NCBI RefSeq assembly: GCF_030063185.1
Contig: NZ_JASISP010000001.1
Span: forward strand, 1-64,000
Direction: 5' to 3'
Origin: Arthrobacter sp. H35-D1
Lineage (GTDB): Bacteria > Actinomycetota > Actinomycetes > Actinomycetales > Micrococcaceae
Length of the DNA stretch: 64,000 bases
Shown: in pieces, positions 52,703 to 60,906 of the stretch
Position numbering within the stretch: position 1 is the first letter of the stretch
How the letters are laid out: every line of letters starts with the position of its first letter
Notes under the pieces: model-generated
What the model saw: the letters and a program-made list of their open reading frames with translations, nothing else
Databases searched by the model: none
What the model was told of the DNA's origin: nothing
Program-made: the position numbers and the translations under genes

Positions 52703-53521
52703 ATGACCTTTCTTGAAGCTGCCGCAACCGGCATCCTGCCCCCCGAATACTCCACCCTCATTACCGGCCCCGTCGCCGCCCTTGCACTCCCGTTTGATCC
52801 CTCCCTCGCTACCGTCGTCACGACCGGCAGCGCATCATTCAGCGTCCCCGTCCTCAAGAAGGACGCCGGTGCCGCTTGGGTCGCAGAAGGTGGAGAGATC
52901 ACCCCGGATGACCCGACGCTGGACGAGCTGACCATCACCCCGTCAAAGGTTGCAGGCCTGACCATCGTCTCCCGCGAACTCGCCGACGATTCCAGCCCCG
53001 ACGCACAGAAAATGGTTGGTGACGGCCTCGCCCGCTCCATCATTACCCAGATCAACACCGCATGGTTGGGTAACGCCGCCGCCCCGGCACAGAAGGGCCT
53101 CGGCTCCCTCGCTGCCACCACCACCGCCGTCACGGGAACACTCACCAACCTGGACGTGTTCGCAGAAGCAATCTCAGCAGCAGAAGTGGCCGGGTTCAAC
53201 CTCACCGGGTTTGTAGTCCACCCCTCCGACGCCCTGGCCATTGCCAAACTCAAGGACACCGGCACCTCAAACAAGGCCCTGCTGGACAACCCCCGCGAGA
53301 TCCTCGGACGCCCCGTGTTCGTCAGTGACAAGGCCACCGCCAAGACCATCTGGGGACTCGACGCAGTGCAGACCCTTACCATCCTGCGGGAAGACGTGCA
53401 GCTCGCCGTCAGTAACCAGAGCCACTTCACTTCTGACAGAATCGCCATTAGAGCATCCATGCGTGTTGGGTTCGGCTTCCCTCAGCCCAAGTCAACCGTC
53501 AAGATCACCATCACGGCATAG
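52703..53521 (+). CDS. HK97-family phage major capsid protein
   Basis: A 272-residue HK97-fold capsid protein. It starts MTFLEAAATGILPPEYSTLI after GGAGG. Typical segments are SASFSVPVLKKDAGAAWVAE and GGEITPDDPTLDELTITPSK (N-arm and E-loop), LTIVSRELADDSSPDAQKMV (spine helix), GFVVHPSDALAIAKLKDTGT (P-domain) and EDVQLAVSNQSHFTSDRIAI with FRVGF-like end MRVGFGFPQPKSTVKITI. There is no protease or delta-domain, in line with a separate scaffold protein. It is the only visible particle gene besides the scaffold. Confidence 0.9.
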   Translation: MTFLEAAATGILPPEYSTLITGPVAALALPFDPSLATVVTTGSASFSVPVLKKDAGAAWVAEGGEITPDDPTLDELTITPSKVAGLTIVSRELADDSSPDAQKMVGDGLARSIITQINTAWLGNAAAPAQKGLGSLAATTTAVTGTLTNLDVFAEAISAAEVAGFNLTGFVVHPSDALAIAKLKDTGTSNKALLDNPREILGRPVFVSDKATAKTIWGLDAVQTLTILREDVQLAVSNQSHFTSDRIAIRASMRVGFGFPQPKSTVKITITA

Positions 53522-53537
53522 CCAAGCAGCACACCAC

Positions 53538-53569
53538 AAGGCCCCGCATCTTCCAAGGTGCGGGGCCTT
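53538..53569 (+). terminator. Hairpin after the capsid gene
   Basis: AAGGCCCCGCA pairs with TGCGGGGCCTT around ten bases, 17 bp after the stop. A T-run is lacking; it may still end or stabilise the capsid mRNA. Confidence 0.65.
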
Positions 53570-53594
53570 ACCCATTACCAACGACAGGACAGCA

Positions 53595-53873
53595 GTGCCA
53601 CGCAAGCCAGACAGCCCATGGAACCGCGACAGAATCAAAGCAATCAGAGCAGCACAACAACATCAAACACACTGCAAAGACTGTTCAGTGCCGCTCAACT
53701 TCGACCGTGGAACGCTCCCCAACACAGCCACCACACGGCGCGACGGCGAACACTACACAGTGATCTGTCAACGCTGCCACGACAAGCAACCAACACAAGG
53801 CAACGCACCAACGACAGCAACGACAGCAACGACAGCAACGAGGCACGAAGCACCAACCAAGTTCACCGGATAA
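53595..53873 (+). CDS. Small HNH-like/zinc protein
   Basis: A 92-residue protein from GTG 53595 (AGGA upstream). It has CKDCSVPLNFDRG and ICQRCHDKQPT, the two Cys pairs of an HNH endonuclease, but the central His-Asn residues are not clear (TRRDGEHYTVI). The end is a Thr/Ala repeat encoded by ACGACAGCA units. HNH nucleases next to capsid genes assist packaging in many phages. Here it could also be degenerate. Confidence 0.55.
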   Translation: MPRKPDSPWNRDRIKAIRAAQQHQTHCKDCSVPLNFDRGTLPNTATTRRDGEHYTVICQRCHDKQPTQGNAPTTATTATTATRHEAPTKFTG

Positions 53874-54313
53874 CATCCAGGGGCCTTAACCCTTCCCCTC
53901 CCCGCTGCCCCGTACCCCATGCATAGCGAGGGTTTTCACTCTCGGGGCTCAAATTCCACAGGCTGCGGTTTTTTCCACACGTCCGCAATGGTTGGTGGCC
54001 CGTTCTAAGGGCTCGCAAGGGCTGTAAGTTCATAGATGACACCCAGGGGAGCAGCCCCCTCCCTGCGCCTACGTCAGGCACTCCACTAGCGACAGGGCTT
54101 GTCCCCCCCCGAGGTGCGGCAGTATTGGGCTTGGGGCTGTTTCAGGCGGCGTTAGGGGCCTGTTTGGCGCTGTTTGGGTGTTTCATGGAGCATATTTGAC
54201 CCCGGAAATGGTGGAGGGCAGCCTCAGTTTTGCCCTTGCCATGCATCCGTAAAGCGCGGTCAAGTTCCTTGTATTCATTGGTTTTATCGCGTACAAAACG
54301 GTAGAATGGGAGC
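53874..54313. other. Non-coding 440-bp region of the element
   Basis: No supported ORF. The stretch 54100-54185 has repeated CTGTTT motifs (GGGGCTGTTTCAGG, GGGGCCTGTTTGG, GGCGCTGTTTGGG) and a C8 run at 54104-54111. GGCTGTTTCAGG recurs inverted near attR (CCTGAAACAGCC). This is the largest gap in the element and a candidate for a packaging (cos/pac) site or promoter region. Confidence 0.4.
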
Positions 54314-54886
54314 ATGGAAACAAGGGCTTGCGGGTACTGCGGAGGGGCTATGAACCTGCCGCGACGTGGTGCAAAGTTCTGCACACCCAAATGTGGGACG
54401 TATTTCCGCCGCCAAGCGAACAAGCCGCCAGCACTTCCCGCCGCGATGATGGAGCTTAGGCGATGGGTTCGACGGGCACCGGACAAGCGGCCCCTGACTG
54501 TTACCGGGCGTGCTGCCAGCTCTACCAATCCGCGCACATGGTCAAGCTTCGATGAAGCCCAGGCATCCACCGCAGGGGCAGGGCTCGGCTTTGTTCTCCG
54601 TGGTGACGGCATAGGCGTCATTGATCTTGACCATGCGATTGTTGACGGAGTGATTCTGCCGTGGGCTGCCGAGGTTCTGGCCGCTAATCCTGGGACGTTC
54701 ACGGAGGTTTCACAGTCCGGTGAAGGGCTCCACGTCTGGGGCTTGCTGGCACCAACGAAGGGCCGAGTTATCCGCGACGGCCGGAACATTGAAATCTATT
54801 CAACAGGCCGGTACGTGGCGCTTGGAACAGCGCTGCCGGGGACGAGCATGGAACTGTTGCCGCTGAACATCGCCCAGTTGACATAA
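54314..54886 (+). CDS. Prim-pol-like protein with N-terminal zinc ribbon
   Basis: A 190-residue protein. An N-terminal zinc ribbon (CGYCGGAMNLPRRGAKFCTP with CGTY) is followed by a short primase-polymerase-type domain: AGLGFVLRGDGIGVIDLDHA (metal Asp residues), EVSQSGEGLHVWGLL and NIEIYSTGRYVALGTALPG. These are the motifs of bifunctional DNA primase/polymerase N-terminal domains in phages and satellites. It is shorter than usual, with no helicase part; the RepA-like ATPase could supply that. A palindrome separates it from the next gene. Confidence 0.78.
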   Translation: METRACGYCGGAMNLPRRGAKFCTPKCGTYFRRQANKPPALPAAMMELRRWVRRAPDKRPLTVTGRAASSTNPRTWSSFDEAQASTAGAGLGFVLRGDGIGVIDLDHAIVDGVILPWAAEVLAANPGTFTEVSQSGEGLHVWGLLAPTKGRVIRDGRNIEIYSTGRYVALGTALPGTSMELLPLNIAQLT

Positions 54887-54896
54887 ACGTACATCT

Positions 54897-54914
54897 AACC
54901 GTAACGTTACGGTT
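54897..54914. promoter_or_regulatory. 18-bp perfect palindrome at the zinc-protein start
   Basis: AACCGTAACGTTACGGTT ends directly before ATG 54915, leaving no room for a normal ribosome binding site. It is probably an operator for a dimeric regulator, and the gene would be expressed leaderless or by coupling. Confidence 0.55.
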
Positions 54915-55529
54915 ATGAGTACAGATGCTAAGTGTCCAATCTGCTTGGGGCCGATCACTGCCGAGAATCCCGGCGTCAAAATGCGCTTTGCCGAAAAGCG
55001 GACTACACCGAAGCATAAATTCAAGCACTATCGGGGCGAAGTACTTGCATGCAATGACTGCGCCACGACTGGCCGCGCCGGAATGGGCGGCAAAGACAAC
55101 TTGTTCATGGTCTCATCGCCAGAGTTCACAGAGGGCTGGGAGCCGCACGAGTGTGCACATTGTGGTGTTCCTCTGCTTGTGGCCGCAGATAAGCGGCGTA
55201 AGGCCCCTTACTGCTCGACCCGGTGTCGGGTTGCCGCCCTCCGCAAAGCGCAGAAAGCCGTACATGTAGCCGTAACGCATGAGTGCATGGGTTGCGGGTC
55301 CGCCATGGAAGGCAGGGCTGACCGCAAATTCTGTAGCCCAGCATGTAAACAGAAAGCGTACAGGAGCCGTAACGCTGCTATCCGTAGCTACTTCAGTTCA
55401 GATCAGGAGATGCACGACTCAATGGCCATGGCATTAGCCAGTGATAAAGAATTTGAAGCGGCGATCGACGCCGCCAAACTTGACGGGGATGTTTCGCGGG
55501 GGAATATCCTCCGCCATCTGGGCACATAA
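54915..55529 (+). CDS. Multi-zinc-ribbon protein
   Basis: A 204-residue protein with four Cys sets: CPICLGPITAENPG, CNDC, CAHCGVPLLVAADKRR with YCSTRC, and CMGCGSAMEGRADRKFCSPA with C. The middle resembles HNH/recombination-type proteins (TTPKHKFKHYRGEVLACNDC). A helical C-terminus follows. The last gene before attR, in the place of accessory or cargo genes in satellites. Function unknown. Confidence 0.7.
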   Translation: MSTDAKCPICLGPITAENPGVKMRFAEKRTTPKHKFKHYRGEVLACNDCATTGRAGMGGKDNLFMVSSPEFTEGWEPHECAHCGVPLLVAADKRRKAPYCSTRCRVAALRKAQKAVHVAVTHECMGCGSAMEGRADRKFCSPACKQKAYRSRNAAIRSYFSSDQEMHDSMAMALASDKEFEAAIDAAKLDGDVSRGNILRHLGT

Positions 55530-55623
55530 TGGGCACATTTGATCCTGAAACAGCCTGTTTTCAATGACTGTCAGTGATGAATATTTGCCTAGAATCCGGT
55601 AAATTGCCGCCACTGCTGGGCAC
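55519..55623. promoter_or_regulatory. Right integrase arm-type sites
   Basis: TGGGCAC occurs at 55519, 55530 and 55617. The first two are 11 bp apart, just like the pair at the left end. The third lies nine bases before the attR core. The same orientation at both ends fits arm sites of a lambda-type integrase. Confidence 0.55.
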
Positions 55624-55632
55624 ATAAAAGGC

Positions 55633-55655
55633 TTCAAATCCCACCGTCACCGCCA
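55633..55655 (+). other. attR core (23 bp)
   Basis: Exact copy of 47035-47057, the 3' end of tRNA-Ser with CCA, without the rest of the tRNA. Confidence 0.92.
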
Positions 55656-55660
55656 ATTGA

Positions 55661-55705
55661 AAACCCCCGGTTCCCTTTTATTGCAAGGGAACCGGGGGTT
55701 TCGTT
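55661..55705 (+). terminator. Original tRNA-Ser terminator, now right of attR
   Basis: AACCCCCGGTTCCCTT pairs with AAGGGAACCGGGGGTT and is followed by T-rich DNA. It probably ended the tRNA transcript before integration. From 55706 to 55943 no gene is seen. Confidence 0.88.
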
Positions 55706-55943
55706 TTGACCGGAATCGTACCAGTGCCCAGCGGTGAAAAAATTGCTCCCGCGCCTGGCAGCAAGGCGCGTGCAGCGTAAAAGATTCCAATAACACATCC
55801 CCTTGCGATCCCTCGGCAATTAGGCTGTGAAACACGCTCCCATTTATAACAATTGCATAACGACCCTATCGCAGTCGCCCTCTTTGCGGAACGCTCTACC
55901 GTGTGCAGTAATCCCCGCTTGGGGCTAGAGCGAAGGAGAAATC

Positions 55944-57479
55944 ATGCAAGGAAGAGCAATGCTGGCAGCCGGGGCGGTCGTCGCGGCCATGCTGGTTCCA
56001 GTATCGGCCGCGTCAGCCGTGGATGACGTCAACACCAACAAATTGCGCAAGGCCGTCACGGTGGGCAACATCCTGACCCACGAGCGCGTCCTGCAGCGAA
56101 TTGCAAACAACAACGACGGAACACGGGCCTCGGGAACGCCCGGATTCGAGGCCTCGGCCGACTACGTCAAGAAGAAGTTGAAGAAGGCGGGCTACAAGGT
56201 CTCCGAGCAGAAGTTCGAGTTCCCGTTTTACCAGGAAGTCAGCCCGGCGACGCTTGCACAAGTCTCGCCCACACCCACTCCCTACGAGGTGGCCACCTTG
56301 GATTACTCGGGCAGCGGAGACGTGACAGGCGCACTGGTTCCCACCACCAACCTGGTCATTCCGGCCACCGAAACTCCCAGTTCCGCTTCGGGCTGCGCAG
56401 TTGCGGACTTCGTCCCGGCCTCGGCAACTGAACCAGAGGTTGCGCTAATTCAGCGTGGCACGTGCGCCTTTGCCGACAAAGTTGCCAACGCTGTTGCGGC
56501 CGGGTATGACGCCGCGGTGATTTTCAATGAGGGCAACCCCGGTCGCACCGAGCTTCTCACCGGCGTCACGCTTGGAGATCCGGCAGCCATCCCCGTCGTC
56601 GGCATCAGCTACGACGATGGAGTCGCACTGTACCAGGCCACCCAGTCCGGTCCTGTGAGCGTCGCTGTCAGCACTGACACCATTACTGAAATGCGCACCA
56701 CCAAAAACATCATCGCTGACTCCCCCAAAGGCAATCGCAACAAGACAGTGGTGGTGGGGGCACACCTTGATTCCGTGCTTGCCGGCGCAGGGATCAACGA
56801 CAACGGCAGCGGAACGAGCGTGATCCTTGAGACCGCCATTCAGATGCAGAAGTTGAAGATCAAGCCGCGCCAGCAGGTGCGGTTCGCGTTCTGGGGAGCT
56901 GAAGAGTCGGGGCTGTTGGGATCCACGCACTATGTGGACAGTCTCAGCAATCCCAAGCTGTCCAAGATCTACGCGAACTTGAACTTCGACATGGTCGGTT
57001 CCCCCAACTACGTCCGATTCGTCTACGACGGAGACGGCTCGGATGACCCGAATGGCTTGGCAGGTCCTCCCGGGTCCGCCCAGATCGAATCGATCTTCGA
57101 AAACTACTTCGCAGGTCAAGGGCTCGCCAGCTCGCCAACGTCCTTCGACGGTCGCTCCGACTATGGTCCGTTCATCGCTGCAGGCATTCCCGCAGGCGGG
57201 CTGTTCAGCGGAGCAGAGGGAATCAAGACCGAAGCGGAGGCAGCCGTCTATGGCGGAACCGCGGGTGCTCCGTATGACTCGTGCTATCACCAGGCCTGTG
57301 ACGATATGAACAATCTAAGCACCGCGGCATTGTTCGAGCTCGGCGACGCAACGGCTCACGCCGTAATGACGCTGGCGATGACCAAGTCCGGGTTCTTCGA
57401 AGACGGCAGCAGGATGGCTCCACGTCCGCAGATTTCCGTGGACGACTTCCCCTACTCGGGCAGCAGCCTCGTTCGATAG
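55944..57479 (+). CDS. Secreted M28-family aminopeptidase with PA domain
   Basis: A 511-residue exported zinc peptidase. A signal peptide (MLAAGAVVAAMLVPVSAASA) precedes the mature part. The PA insert includes EVALIQRGTCAFADKVANAV. The catalytic M28 domain shows the zinc ligands in VVVGAHLDSVLAGAGINDNG, FAFWGAEESGLLGSTHYV and NLNFDMVGSPN, and the late His in SCYHQACDD. It removes N-terminal residues from external peptides. Start ATG 55944 follows GAAGGAGAA. Confidence 0.93.
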   Translation: MQGRAMLAAGAVVAAMLVPVSAASAVDDVNTNKLRKAVTVGNILTHERVLQRIANNNDGTRASGTPGFEASADYVKKKLKKAGYKVSEQKFEFPFYQEVSPATLAQVSPTPTPYEVATLDYSGSGDVTGALVPTTNLVIPATETPSSASGCAVADFVPASATEPEVALIQRGTCAFADKVANAVAAGYDAAVIFNEGNPGRTELLTGVTLGDPAAIPVVGISYDDGVALYQATQSGPVSVAVSTDTITEMRTTKNIIADSPKGNRNKTVVVGAHLDSVLAGAGINDNGSGTSVILETAIQMQKLKIKPRQQVRFAFWGAEESGLLGSTHYVDSLSNPKLSKIYANLNFDMVGSPNYVRFVYDGDGSDDPNGLAGPPGSAQIESIFENYFAGQGLASSPTSFDGRSDYGPFIAAGIPAGGLFSGAEGIKTEAEAAVYGGTAGAPYDSCYHQACDDMNNLSTAALFELGDATAHAVMTLAMTKSGFFEDGSRMAPRPQISVDDFPYSGSSLVR

Positions 57480-57578
57480 GTTATTGGTTCGGATCCGGCC
57501 CGCTGCACTTGTAGCGGGCCGGAACTTTTTTGCGTCTTTCCTCGGCTTGCAGTGCCGACAAACCCAAGCTCGTACGTC

Positions 57579-58364
57579 TTACTCGCAGGCGTCGCCGTCC
57601 TTGTCACGGTCCAGACCGCCTCGGTATCCGGGCTGGTCCACATACAGCGGTGACTCACCGGCGGCTCTTGCCGCAGCACAGTTGGGCTAATGGGCAGCAG
57701 CCGGAGCCGGGACAACGGGGGCCGGCTCGGGCACCGGCTGCTGTGTGGCCTGTTCAGCGGCCACGCGGGCGGCGTCCTCAGCGGCTGCCTTCTCCGCAGC
57801 TTTCTCTGCGGCCGCCTTCGCCGTGGCTGCTTTTCCCGCTGCAACCTTTTCAGCGGCAGCCTTCTCGGCTTCGGCCCGGACCTTCTCGGCGTACTCGGCG
57901 GAGGCCTTTTCGTCGGCAAGCCGCTTCACCGCTGCCCGCTTCGCAAGCAATGCCTTGGCCTTCTTCGCAAGCATCCACACCAGCACGCCTTCATGGTCCA
58001 CAACGCACACGAGTGTCTCGTCTTGTTCAAGCATGGATTCGCCATCCTCGGCACATTCCGTTAGCAAAACGCTCACCGGCGTGGGCGTTGGGCTGGGCGA
58101 TGGGCTCGGTGTCGGAGTTGGGCTCCGGGCCGCCAATGCAGCCGCGCCTTCAAGCGCTGCCGCCTCGGCAGGAACAGTATCTGCAGGCGGCAAAACCAAT
58201 GCCCCAAGCCAGGACCGGCGGCCGAAATGAATGAGTAAACGGTGGAGAGAATCAGAAAGAGCGCAAACAACACCAGCCACGCACCAAATCGTCGCCGTAA
58301 TCCCCCATGATTTCGTTGGGCGCCAAGTGGCTTTGCTGGTCCCGACAGACGAGTTGTATGACAT
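57579..58364 (-). pseudogene. Excalibur-domain protein with in-frame amber stop
   Basis: The minus-strand frame from ATG 58364 (GAGGAA upstream) runs to TAG 57687-57689 and contains PTPTPSPSPSPTPTPVSV, a Lys/Ala/Glu coiled coil and a Pro-rich tail ending PAPAAAH. Directly after the TAG the same frame continues as PNCAAARAAGESPLYVDQPG and RGGLDRDKDGDACE, a complete excalibur Ca-binding domain, then TAA 57579-57581. In relatives a Tyr stands at the TAG position. Upstream of about 58200 the coding signal seems to change frame (a good membrane helix FGAWLVLFALFLILSTVYSF lies in another frame), so a frameshift is also possible. Confidence 0.7.
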
Positions 58365-58469
58365 GTTTTTCCTCAACACGCGGATTTTGAACGGAAGGCC
58401 GCAGAACGGTGTCCGTTTTTTGTAAATCACAGACTACATACAGGGGCCACCCAGCCTGCTATATGACGA

Positions 58470-59219
58470 ATGTCAGATAATGGGGTCATGGCATCTCCCG
58501 CTTCAGCACTCCCCAAGCTCACCCGGGCCGACGGCGGGCCCATCCGCGCCTTGGTGGTCGACGACGAACCGGAGCTGGCCGACCTCATGCGCAGGGGCCT
58601 GGAAATCAGTGGCTGGGATGTGGCGGTGGCCCATGACGGCGTTGCCGCGCTGAGGCTTGCCCGCGAATTCACCCCCGATGTGCTGGTCCTGGACATCATG
58701 ATGCCTGGCATGGACGGGGTGGAGCTGCTGGGACGCATCCGCACCATCCACCCGGACGTGCCGGCCCTGTTCCTGACTGCCAAGGACGCCGTCGCCGACA
58801 AGGTCGTCGGTTTGCAGGCCGGGGGCGACGACTACGTCAGCAAGCCCTTCAGCATGAAGGAAGTGCTGCTGCGCCTGCACCGGATCGTGCAACGCTCCGG
58901 CGTCACCGCCCCGCAGTTCGCCTTGCTCACCGTCGGGGACCTTGCCCTTGACAAGGACACCAAGTCAGTTCAGCGCAACGGCGTGGACATCCCGCTGACT
59001 TCCACCGAATTTGAGCTGTTGAAATTCCTCATGGAAAACCCCCGCCATGTCCTGAGCAAGGCGCGCATCCTTGAGCGGGTGTGGGATTACGATTTTGGCG
59101 GCCAAAGCAACATTGTGGAGCTGTACATTTCCTACCTCCGCAAGAAAATCGATGCCGACCGGGAACCCATGATTCACACTGTCAGGGGCTCCGGCTACGT
59201 GATCAAGCCATGCCCCTGA
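58470..59219 (+). CDS. OmpR-family response regulator
   Basis: A 249-residue two-component regulator. The receiver domain has VVDDEPELADLM, the phosphorylated Asp in VLVLDIMMPGMDGVELLG (near 77) and FLTAKDAVADKV with KPF. The DNA-binding winged helix has LTSTEFELLKFLMENPRHVL and NIVELYISYLRKKIDADREP. The start may be 58470 or 58488. It overlaps the kinase gene by 10 bases. Confidence 0.94.
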   Translation: MSDNGVMASPASALPKLTRADGGPIRALVVDDEPELADLMRRGLEISGWDVAVAHDGVAALRLAREFTPDVLVLDIMMPGMDGVELLGRIRTIHPDVPALFLTAKDAVADKVVGLQAGGDDYVSKPFSMKEVLLRLHRIVQRSGVTAPQFALLTVGDLALDKDTKSVQRNGVDIPLTSTEFELLKFLMENPRHVLSKARILERVWDYDFGGQSNIVELYISYLRKKIDADREPMIHTVRGSGYVIKPCP

Positions 59220-60835
59220 ACCCCGCCGTCGACGGGACAGGGCCCGCAGGGAAAAAATTTGCCGGGCCAAGAAAGAGCTTGCACCCGCGCAGCTGGCAAC
59301 TGAGCACCCGCCTGGTCGCCGTCATGCTTGCTCTGCTGACAGTGATCTGCGCCCTGGTGGGCTTCGTCAGCTACACCACCTTGAGCCTGACAATCAACAC
59401 CCAACTGGACACTTCGCTGCAGCAGGCCACGGTGCGCACCATCGCGTTTTACACCAGCCCCACCCCGAACGGCTCGCAGCCGGACCCCCTCGATGCCCGC
59501 GCCACCAGCGCCGGCCAGCTCAGCGCGGTCTTGAGCAACGGCGTCGTGCACTATGCCGGCATCCTTTCCAGCACCGGCACGCGCCAGCAGCTCACCACGT
59601 CCGACGCCGATGCCCTCGCCTCCCTGCCTGCCAACGGCGCGCTCAGCAGCGCAAGCCTCTCCCTCGGCAAATACCGGCTCCAGGCCGAGTCGGCCCCCAA
59701 CGGCGACACCCTCATCACCGGCCTGCCGATGACCTCCACCCAGCAAACCCTGTCCGCCCTGGTGCTCGCGATCGTGCTGGTCTCGCTCGCCGGGCTCATG
59801 GCGCTCGGATGGGCCGGCACCACCATCATCCGGCGCAACTTGCGGCCCCTGGAGCAACTCTCGGACACGGCCACGAAGGTCGCCGTGTTGAGGCTCGACG
59901 CCGGTGAGGTCGCCTTGAGCGCGCGCGTCCCGGACGCGGTGTCCCACCCGGGCACCGAAGTGGGCAATGTGGGCAACGCGTTCAACGCCATGTTGGAGAA
60001 CGTGTCGAATGCCTTGGAAGCCCGCCAGCTCAGCGAAACCAAGCTGCGGCGCTTCGTTGCCGACGCCAGCCACGAGCTGCGCACGCCACTGACGGCGATT
60101 CGCGGCTACGCCGAACTCCTCTCGATGACCGAGCCGCTGAGTGCCGACGGCCAAACAGCCCTGGGACGAGTGCAGGACCAATCGGTGCGCATGAGCCGCC
60201 TTGTCGAGGACCTGCTGACGCTGGCCCGGCTGGACGAGGCGCAACAGACCGGCCATCCCGCCGCCAACGGTGGCGTCTCCGCAAACGGGACTGTGAAGGC
60301 TGTGCCGAACCCCGTCAACATGAGCCCGTTGGTCATGGAGGCCGTCCGCGACATCCAGGTGGCCACGCCGGACCACCGTTGGAGCTTCACGGTGCCCGAC
60401 GAACCTGTCGAAGCCCTCTGCGACGAAACCGCCCTGCGCCAGATAATCGTGAACCTGCTGGGGAACGCCGCCAAGCACACCCCGGCCGGAACTGCCGTCC
60501 ATGCGGCACTGTCCCAGGCGCCCGACGGCGGGTGCCTCATGGAGGTCAACGACACCGGCCCCGGCATCGACCCCGCCTTCCAAGAGATCATCTTTGACAG
60601 GTTTTCGCGGGCAGACCAGGCCCGCACCTGCACCGCGGGCAGCACGGGGCTGGGCCTGAGCATTGTGCAGGCGATCGTGCGGTCCCATGGCGGAAGCGTG
60701 GCCGTTGCCAGCACGCCGGGACACACGGTTTTTTCCGTGTACCTGCCGGGCACAGCCGCTGGCGCATGCCCGGGCGCGGAACTTGGTGCGGACTCGAGCG
60801 CAACCCCTGCCACGCAACCCGGCGCAGCAGATTGA
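59210..60835 (+). CDS. Sensor histidine kinase
   Basis: A 541-residue membrane kinase. Two helices (LVAVMLALLTVICALVGFVS and LVLAIVLVSLAGLMALGWAG) bracket an external sensor domain (about 60-180). HAMP follows, then the phospho-accepting His in RFVADASHELRTPLTAIRGY, N-box VNLLGNAAKHTP, G1 EVNDTGPGIDPAFQEIIFDR and G2 STGLGLSIVQAIVRSHGG. It phosphorylates the adjacent regulator. The signal is unknown. Confidence 0.94.
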   Translation: MPLNPAVDGTGPAGKKFAGPRKSLHPRSWQLSTRLVAVMLALLTVICALVGFVSYTTLSLTINTQLDTSLQQATVRTIAFYTSPTPNGSQPDPLDARATSAGQLSAVLSNGVVHYAGILSSTGTRQQLTTSDADALASLPANGALSSASLSLGKYRLQAESAPNGDTLITGLPMTSTQQTLSALVLAIVLVSLAGLMALGWAGTTIIRRNLRPLEQLSDTATKVAVLRLDAGEVALSARVPDAVSHPGTEVGNVGNAFNAMLENVSNALEARQLSETKLRRFVADASHELRTPLTAIRGYAELLSMTEPLSADGQTALGRVQDQSVRMSRLVEDLLTLARLDEAQQTGHPAANGGVSANGTVKAVPNPVNMSPLVMEAVRDIQVATPDHRWSFTVPDEPVEALCDETALRQIIVNLLGNAAKHTPAGTAVHAALSQAPDGGCLMEVNDTGPGIDPAFQEIIFDRFSRADQARTCTAGSTGLGLSIVQAIVRSHGGSVAVASTPGHTVFSVYLPGTAAGACPGAELGADSSATPATQPGAAD

Positions 60836-60906
60836 CGCAACAAAAGATGCAAAACGCGGCCCTTCCCGGATAAACTGGCGAGGTTGGTCAAATCGAAGGG
60901 AGCAGT

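Larger units (their letters stand above)
47035..55655. mobile_element. 8.6-kb tRNA-Ser integrated element, probable capsid-encoding phage satellite
   Basis: Bounded by a 23-bp direct repeat of the tRNA-Ser 3' end. It contains integrase, XRE repressor, excisionase-like protein, RepA-like ATPase with iteron-like repeats, small ORFs joined by ATGA overlaps, scaffold-like and HK97 major capsid proteins, HNH/zinc protein, prim-pol-like protein and a zinc-ribbon protein. All named genes appear intact. No portal, terminase, maturation protease, tail or lysis gene can be found. Size and gene order fit a phage satellite (PICI-like) that needs a helper for packaging and tails, while making its own capsid protein. 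A decayed prophage is the main alternative. Confidence 0.8.

Noticed and set aside
52703-53521. Encapsulin nanocompartment shell
   Set aside because: Neighbours are a scaffold-like protein, integrase and replication genes, with no cargo enzyme; phage capsid is the simpler reading.
47035-55655. Complete prophage
   Set aside because: No portal, terminase, tail, lysis or protease gene in 8.6 kb between intact att sites.
59195-60817. 540-codon minus-strand ORF opposite the histidine kinase
   Set aside because: Composition is that of an antisense shadow; the kinase motifs on the plus strand are unambiguous.
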